From positions 2,839,111 to 2,856,465 of the forward strand of contig NZ_CM002285.1 of NCBI RefSeq assembly GCF_000497445.1: a stretch of DNA of 17,355 nt. Direction: 5' to 3'. The notes under the pieces were generated by a model. It was not told where the DNA came from, ran no database searches, and saw only the letters and a program-made list of their open reading frames with translations. Positions 14,342 through 17,355 of this stretch are shown in pieces. This stretch comes from Streptomyces roseochromogenus subsp. oscitans DS 12.976. Its GTDB lineage: Bacteria; Actinomycetota; Actinomycetes; Streptomycetales; Streptomycetaceae. The stretch's first letter is position 1. Each line of letters starts with the position of its first letter. Both the position numbers and the translations under genes were made by a program.

Positions 14342-14554
14342 TCACTTGTTCAGGTAGTCCCAGAACTCGTCGAACGACAGGACCTTGTCGCCGTTGAGGT
14401 CGCGCTGGTTGATGATGGACTGCGCCACCGTCTCGGTGACGTTCCAGTCACCTTCCTGAGCCAGAGCGGACTTGAACTCGGCAGCGGTGATGAACCCGTC
14501 ACCGTTCGCGTCGATCCGGTCGAACTGCTTGCGTGCTTCCTCGATGTCCGCCAC
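14342..14554 (-). CDS. Small calcium-binding EF-hand protein (Cab-like)
   Basis: A 70-residue cytoplasmic protein made of two EF-hands. The first loop is DANGDGFITAAE (residues 15-26), a complete 12-residue Ca2+ loop ending in Glu. The second is DLNGDKVLSFDE (about 52-63), with Asp, Asn, Asp and the terminal Glu also in place, though Lys replaces the usual Gly at loop position 6. Size and pattern match the small Cab proteins described in Streptomyces, which buffer or sense calcium. GTG 14554 is the start, with AGGGG about 10 bases upstream and an AT-rich stretch (TATAAG at 14565-14570 on this strand) that may be the -10 element. It follows the MerR gene by 59 bases on the same strand but probably has its own promoter. 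Confidence 0.9.
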   Translation of the reverse strand: MADIEEARKQFDRIDANGDGFITAAEFKSALAQEGDWNVTETVAQSIINQRDLNGDKVLSFDEFWDYLNK

Positions 14555-14613
14555 CGATCCGCCCCTTATATTCGTGTTTCTGCTGCCGTGCTGGCGTACT
14601 GACGCAGGTCAGA

Positions 14614-15525
14614 TTAACGGCCCGGCCAGGCCTTCAGCGCGGCGACCACCCAGGCGAACTCCTCCTGGAACCTCTGCGGCTCCCCCTCGCCCTTGATCAC
14701 GGACGCCAACTCCCGGTAGCGGACGACCTCGTTGCCAAGGTTGATCCGGCGGAGCACGGCCGCGCGGTCGGCGTCCGCGCCGAGCAGTTCGGTGAGGACG
14801 GCGTCGGCCTCGGGTGACTGCGGGGTGACTCCGCGTTCCCTGGCGGCGGCGACCAGCTCGACCAGCCGCTTGAAGAACATCGCCGAGGCGCCGGCCGGGG
14901 TGTCCGGGGTGCGGTCGGCGGCGTTGAACTCGATCATCCGGCGCATCACGGCCCGGAAGTCCCGGTTCTGCAGCAGTTCCGCCAGTTCCACCCAGGCGTC
15001 GACCTGCTCCGGCGTCGGGTCGTCCGGCAGCTGCACGCCGATGCTGCGGGTGCGCTCCCGGATCCAGGGGTCGGCCGTGTCCAGCCCGTGGAAGATCTCC
15101 TCCACGAAGTCGTCCACGATCCGCTGCCGCTCCGCGGCCGACAGCCGCGCCAGTTTGTTCATGAGTGCCGTCTCCTCTGCGCTGGAACCTCGTCGGGCGA
15201 CCGTCGACAGCACCGCACGGGTCGTCTTCAGCGCCCGGATCTGCGTGTCCAGGGCCGCGACATGGGTGGCCGCGACCTCGGCGACGGTCCGCTCCCCGGC
15301 CAGCACCTTCCGTACGTCGTCCAGGCCGAGTCCCAGCTCGCGCAGGGTACGGATCAGCTCCAGGCGGGCGGCGGCTGCGCTGTCGTAGAGCCGGTAGCCG
15401 CCGGACGAGCGGGCGACCGGGGTGAGGACGCCTTCGTCGGACCAGTAGCGGATGGTGCGCACGGTCAGTCCGGTGGCCCGGGCCAGCGCGCCGATGGTGA
15501 GAAGTCCGGTGCCGTCTTCGGTCAT
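14614..15525 (-). CDS. MerR-family transcriptional regulator with large C-terminal effector domain
   Basis: A 303-residue regulator. The N-terminal winged helix is textbook MerR: LLTIGALARATGLTVRTIRYWSDEGVL (about 8-34), then GGYRLYD and the second helix pair LELIRTLRELGLGLDDVRKVL. A coiled-coil dimerisation helix follows (about 85-125), and then some 180 residues of helical sequence. The protein is over twice the length of the metal-sensing members and lacks their conserved cysteines, so an organic ligand is more likely. The visible operator (15533-15563) suggests that it controls its own gene. ATG 15525 has no ribosome site and sits about 7 bases after the -10 box, consistent with a leaderless transcript. 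Its stop is followed by a weak CTGAC/GTCAG hairpin (14599-14612). Confidence 0.9.
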   Translation of the reverse strand: MTEDGTGLLTIGALARATGLTVRTIRYWSDEGVLTPVARSSGGYRLYDSAAAARLELIRTLRELGLGLDDVRKVLAGERTVAEVAATHVAALDTQIRALKTTRAVLSTVARRGSSAEETALMNKLARLSAAERQRIVDDFVEEIFHGLDTADPWIRERTRSIGVQLPDDPTPEQVDAWVELAELLQNRDFRAVMRRMIEFNAADRTPDTPAGASAMFFKRLVELVAAARERGVTPQSPEADAVLTELLGADADRAAVLRRINLGNEVVRYRELASVIKGEGEPQRFQEEFAWVVAALKAWPGR

Positions 15526-15532
15526 GTCCGCG

Positions 15533-15563
15533 AGTCTGGGCCTTCCAGCGGGTGGAGACTCAA
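15533..15563 (-). promoter_or_regulatory. MerR-type promoter/operator with 19-bp spacer
   Basis: On the minus strand, -35 TTGAGT (15563-15558) and -10 CAGACT (15538-15533) are separated by 19 bp rather than 17. The spacer holds the dyad CTCCA-CCCGC-TGGAAG (15557-15542). The long spacer with a central dyad is how MerR-family activators work, by untwisting the promoter. The start codon of the MerR gene lies at about the expected transcription start. Confidence 0.75.
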
Positions 15564-15599
15564 GGAGCGGGCCCTAGAACCTGTCCAGCGGCCCGCTCC
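15564..15599. terminator. 10-bp perfect inverted repeat ahead of the MerR promoter
   Basis: GGAGCGGGCC (15564-15573) and GGCCCGCTCC (15590-15599) pair perfectly around a 16-base loop. It directly abuts the -35 box of the MerR promoter and lies about 60 bases after the lipoprotein gene, so it probably separates the two transcription units. No T-run is present, as is common in high-GC actinomycetes. Confidence 0.65.
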
Positions 15600-15605
15600 C
15601 GAGGC

Positions 15606-15620
15606 GTCAGTCCGACTGAC
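15606..15620. terminator. Second small hairpin downstream of the lipoprotein gene
   Basis: GTCAGT-CCG-ACTGAC, a 6-bp stem with a 3-base loop, 37 bases after the lipoprotein stop. With the larger inverted repeat next to it, it could form a double terminator. Confidence 0.35.
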
Positions 15621-15664
15621 CCTGGTTCAACCGGCCGTGCTTCAACTCGCCCTGGTTCAGCGGA
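15620..15664. repeat. Three degenerate 15-bp repeats at the lipoprotein 3' end
   Basis: CCCTGGTTCAACCGG, CCGTGCTTCAACTCG and CCCTGGTTCAGCGG follow one another at 15-base spacing and run into the lipoprotein stop codon. On the minus strand, out of frame with the lipoprotein, they read LNQGE-LKHGR-LNQGQ. The origin is unknown; it may be a small duplication. Confidence 0.5.
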
Positions 15665-16844
15665 AGATGCCCGTGTGCCCGAGCGAGTAGCGGCCCGGCT
15701 GCGGGTAGACCGCGAGTCCGTGCGGGCCGCTGCCGACCTTGATTCGGGCCAGCTCCCTGCCCGTCCGGGTGTCGAGGGCGTACACCTCGGAGTTGTAGCG
15801 GCCGGACAGCCACAGGACCTTGCCGTCGACGGAGACGCCGCCCATGTCGGGGCTGCCGCCGCCGGGCAGGTGCCACTTCTTGGTGAGCCGGTTCTGCGTG
15901 AAGTCGAAGACGGAGATGGAGCCCTCGCCCCGGTTGGAGACGTACATCTCGCGGGAGTCACGGCTGATGTAGAGGCCGTGGGCGCCCTTGCCGGTGTACA
16001 GGAAACGGGGCCGGGTGAAATTGTTGCCGTCGAGGATCCACAGGCCGTTGGCGACCATGTCGGCGATGTAGAACAGCTTGCCGTCCGGGGAGATCTTGAC
16101 GTCCTGCGGCATCGCCCCGCGGTACGGCAGCCGCTGCTGGCCGATGACCTTCATCTGCGCGGTGTCGACCTTGAGCAGCTCGCCGCTGAACTCGCAGGAG
16201 ACGATGAAGTAGCGGCCGTCCGGGGAGAAGTCGGCATGGTTGACGCCGTAGCAGCGGACCGGGACGGTCTTGACGACCCTCATGGTGTGCGCGTCACGGA
16301 AGACCAGCTGGCGGTCCATGGAGGCCATGACGACGGCGTACTTGCCGTCGGGCGTGAAGTACAGGTTGTACGGGTCGTGCACGGCGACCGGCTTGCCGGC
16401 CTTGCCGGTGCTCGGGTCGATGGGGGTGAGGCTGTTGCCGAGGTCGTTGTTGACCCAGAGGGTCTTCAGGTCCCAGGACGGCACCACGTGCTGGGGCTGG
16501 CGGCCGACCGGGTACGTGTCGATGACCTTGTAGGTCTCCGGGTCGATGACACTGACGGTGTTGGAGTTGGTGTTGGGGACGTACACCCGGTTCGGGAAGT
16601 CCTTGACGACCGGCGACAGTTGGCCCGGGCGGTCGGCGGAGTAGAGGTCCTTGGAGTCCTCGACCGGCGGCATCCCTGGCAGCATGTCCATCTGCCGCCT
16701 GCCGTTCCCCACCTGGGCCGGCGCTTTGCTGTCCCTGGTGTTGTCCGCGTGGTGCTGAGATCCCGAAGTGCACGCGGACAGCAGCGTCAGTGCGGTGAGG
16801 GCGGCGCCGGCGGCCAGCAGGCGGGCGGCTTTCTTCGTTCTCAT
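15657..16844 (-). CDS. YVTN-type beta-propeller lipoprotein
   Basis: A 395-residue exported protein. Basic MRTKK, a hydrophobic stretch and the lipobox LLSAC (Cys25) mark it for lipid anchoring on the outer face of the membrane, followed by a polar linker to about residue 70. The remainder is a YncE/YVTN-style seven-bladed propeller. Blade signatures include RVYVPNTNSNTVSVIDPETYKVIDTYPVG, YFTPDGKYAVVMAS, DFSPDGRYFIVS, KISPDGKLFYIAD and LYISRDSREMYVSNRGEGSISVFD. Propellers of this type bind partners or ligands rather than showing conserved catalysis. ATG 16844 shares one base with the stop of the deacetylase gene (TGATG), so the two are coupled and probably work on the same envelope glycan or in the same complex; that link is inference. 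Confidence 0.9.
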   Translation of the reverse strand: MRTKKAARLLAAGAALTALTLLSACTSGSQHHADNTRDSKAPAQVGNGRRQMDMLPGMPPVEDSKDLYSADRPGQLSPVVKDFPNRVYVPNTNSNTVSVIDPETYKVIDTYPVGRQPQHVVPSWDLKTLWVNNDLGNSLTPIDPSTGKAGKPVAVHDPYNLYFTPDGKYAVVMASMDRQLVFRDAHTMRVVKTVPVRCYGVNHADFSPDGRYFIVSCEFSGELLKVDTAQMKVIGQQRLPYRGAMPQDVKISPDGKLFYIADMVANGLWILDGNNFTRPRFLYTGKGAHGLYISRDSREMYVSNRGEGSISVFDFTQNRLTKKWHLPGGGSPDMGGVSVDGKVLWLSGRYNSEVYALDTRTGRELARIKVGSGPHGLAVYPQPGRYSLGHTGIFR

Positions 16845-17355
16845 CAGCTCAGCAGCTCCGTGGTGGTGACCGCGCGCAGTCCGCGGCGGTCGAGTTCGTG
16901 GAGGAGATCGGGCAGGGCGGCGACGGTGTCCGGGTACCCGAAGTGCATGCTCACCACCGAGCCGCTGCGCACCTCGGCGAGAACCTTGTGGGTGACGGCG
17001 GCGGCGCCGGGGCGGGTGTAGTCGAGCGAGTCGACGTCGTACGACAGCACGTGCGGGTAGCCGGCGGCGCGGGCGAGCCGGGCGACCAGCGGGGACGCGG
17101 TCGGCGAACGGGAGGGCCGGAACCAGGTGCCGATGGATCCGGTGAGCCGCTTCAGCCGGTCCGCGCAGTCGGTGATCTCCTTGCGGGCGTCCGCCTCGGC
17201 CATGGTGTTGACGGAGATGTGCCGCTGGGTGTGGTTGCCGAGGTCGTGGCCGCCGTCGAGGATCCGGCGGGCGATGTCGGGGTGTTCGTCCAGCCAGGTG
17301 CCGACGGCGAGCACGGTGAGCTTGGCGCCGCGCTGCTCGGCCGTGCTCAGCAGCG
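16844..17355 (-). CDS. Polysaccharide deacetylase, NodB domain (5' end outside window)
   Basis: The C-terminal part of a carbohydrate esterase family 4 enzyme, which removes N-acetyl groups from peptidoglycan, chitin-like or other glycans using a metal ion. The frame is open to the window edge, so the N-terminus with the first catalytic Asp motif is not visible. GHDLGNHTQRH contains the metal-binding HxxxH, TWFRPSRSPTASPLV is the motif that closes the active-site groove, SYDVDSLDY is motif 4, and VVSMHFGYPDTVAAL has the catalytic His. The third residue in FRPSRSP departs from the usual FRPPYG, a modest oddity also seen in active relatives. It ends by overlapping the propeller lipoprotein start. 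Export cannot be judged without the N-terminus. Confidence 0.88.
   Translation of the reverse strand, partial: LLSTAEQRGAKLTVLAVGTWLDEHPDIARRILDGGHDLGNHTQRHISVNTMAEADARKEITDCADRLKRLTGSIGTWFRPSRSPTASPLVARLARAAGYPHVLSYDVDSLDYTRPGAAAVTHKVLAEVRSGSVVSMHFGYPDTVAALPDLLHELDRRGLRAVTTTELLS

Noticed and set aside
15552..17021. 489-codon open frame on the plus strand opposite the lipoprotein and deacetylase
   Set aside because: Val/Asp/Gly-rich low-complexity shadow of the propeller repeats; the minus-strand proteins have clear domains and a lipobox.

Overview
The window is very GC-rich DNA with dense, strand-clustered genes, frequent ATGA/GTGA stop-start overlaps, GTG starts and leaderless-looking promoters. 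The gene families (SnaA/NtaA-type flavin monooxygenases, NB-ARC/TPR STAND proteins, a secreted Ca2+-dependent PI-PLC, a small EF-hand protein) point to an actinomycete, most likely Streptomyces or a close relative. No rRNA, tRNA, CRISPR array or intact mobile element was seen.

Layout. (1) Bases 1-5521, + strand: a tightly coupled accessory operon of a PLP aminotransferase (5' end outside the window), a fumarylacetoacetate-hydrolase-fold protein, two luciferase-like flavin monooxygenases and an AT3 membrane acyltransferase. The last four genes are joined by 4-bp stop-start overlaps, so it reads as one small-molecule or catabolic cassette of unknown product. (2) 5603-7397, + strand: a CDP-glycerol-glycerophosphotransferase-like (GT-B) gene. 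Its reading frame is broken exactly at a tandem array of a 7-bp unit (ACACCGG, 6.7 copies). Loss of one unit or gain of two restores a 595- or 602-residue protein. This is the most interesting item: a candidate slipped-strand, phase-variable cell-surface gene. (3) 7407-9836, - strand: an NB-ARC/TPR STAND NTPase, convergent with the phase-variable gene. (4) 9915-11330, - strand: a three-gene operon of a 59-residue ribbon-helix-helix regulator, a VOC/glyoxalase-fold protein and a SAM methyltransferase. It lies behind an iterated CTAGC operator.

(5) 11493-13183, + strand: a secreted PI-specific phospholipase C and a GH25 lysozyme without a signal peptide. (6) 13203-13862, - strand: an NADP/F420-type oxidoreductase with a perfect 16-bp palindrome upstream. 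(7) 13984-14340: a decayed segment with a TnpB (IS200/IS605-type) remnant split over two frames and what may be the last codons of a dehydrogenase. (8) 14342-15525, - strand: a two-EF-hand protein and a MerR-family regulator. The MerR gene's own promoter shows the 19-bp spacer and central dyad typical of the family, with the start codon almost at the transcription start. (9) 15657-17355, - strand: a polysaccharide deacetylase (5' end outside the window) overlapping a beta-propeller lipoprotein gene, followed by two hairpins.

Several units act at the cell envelope or outside the cell: the glycerophosphotransferase-like protein, acyltransferase, PI-PLC, lysozyme, deacetylase and propeller lipoprotein. 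The phase-variable surface gene is therefore in plausible company, although no functional link between the units can be shown from sequence alone.
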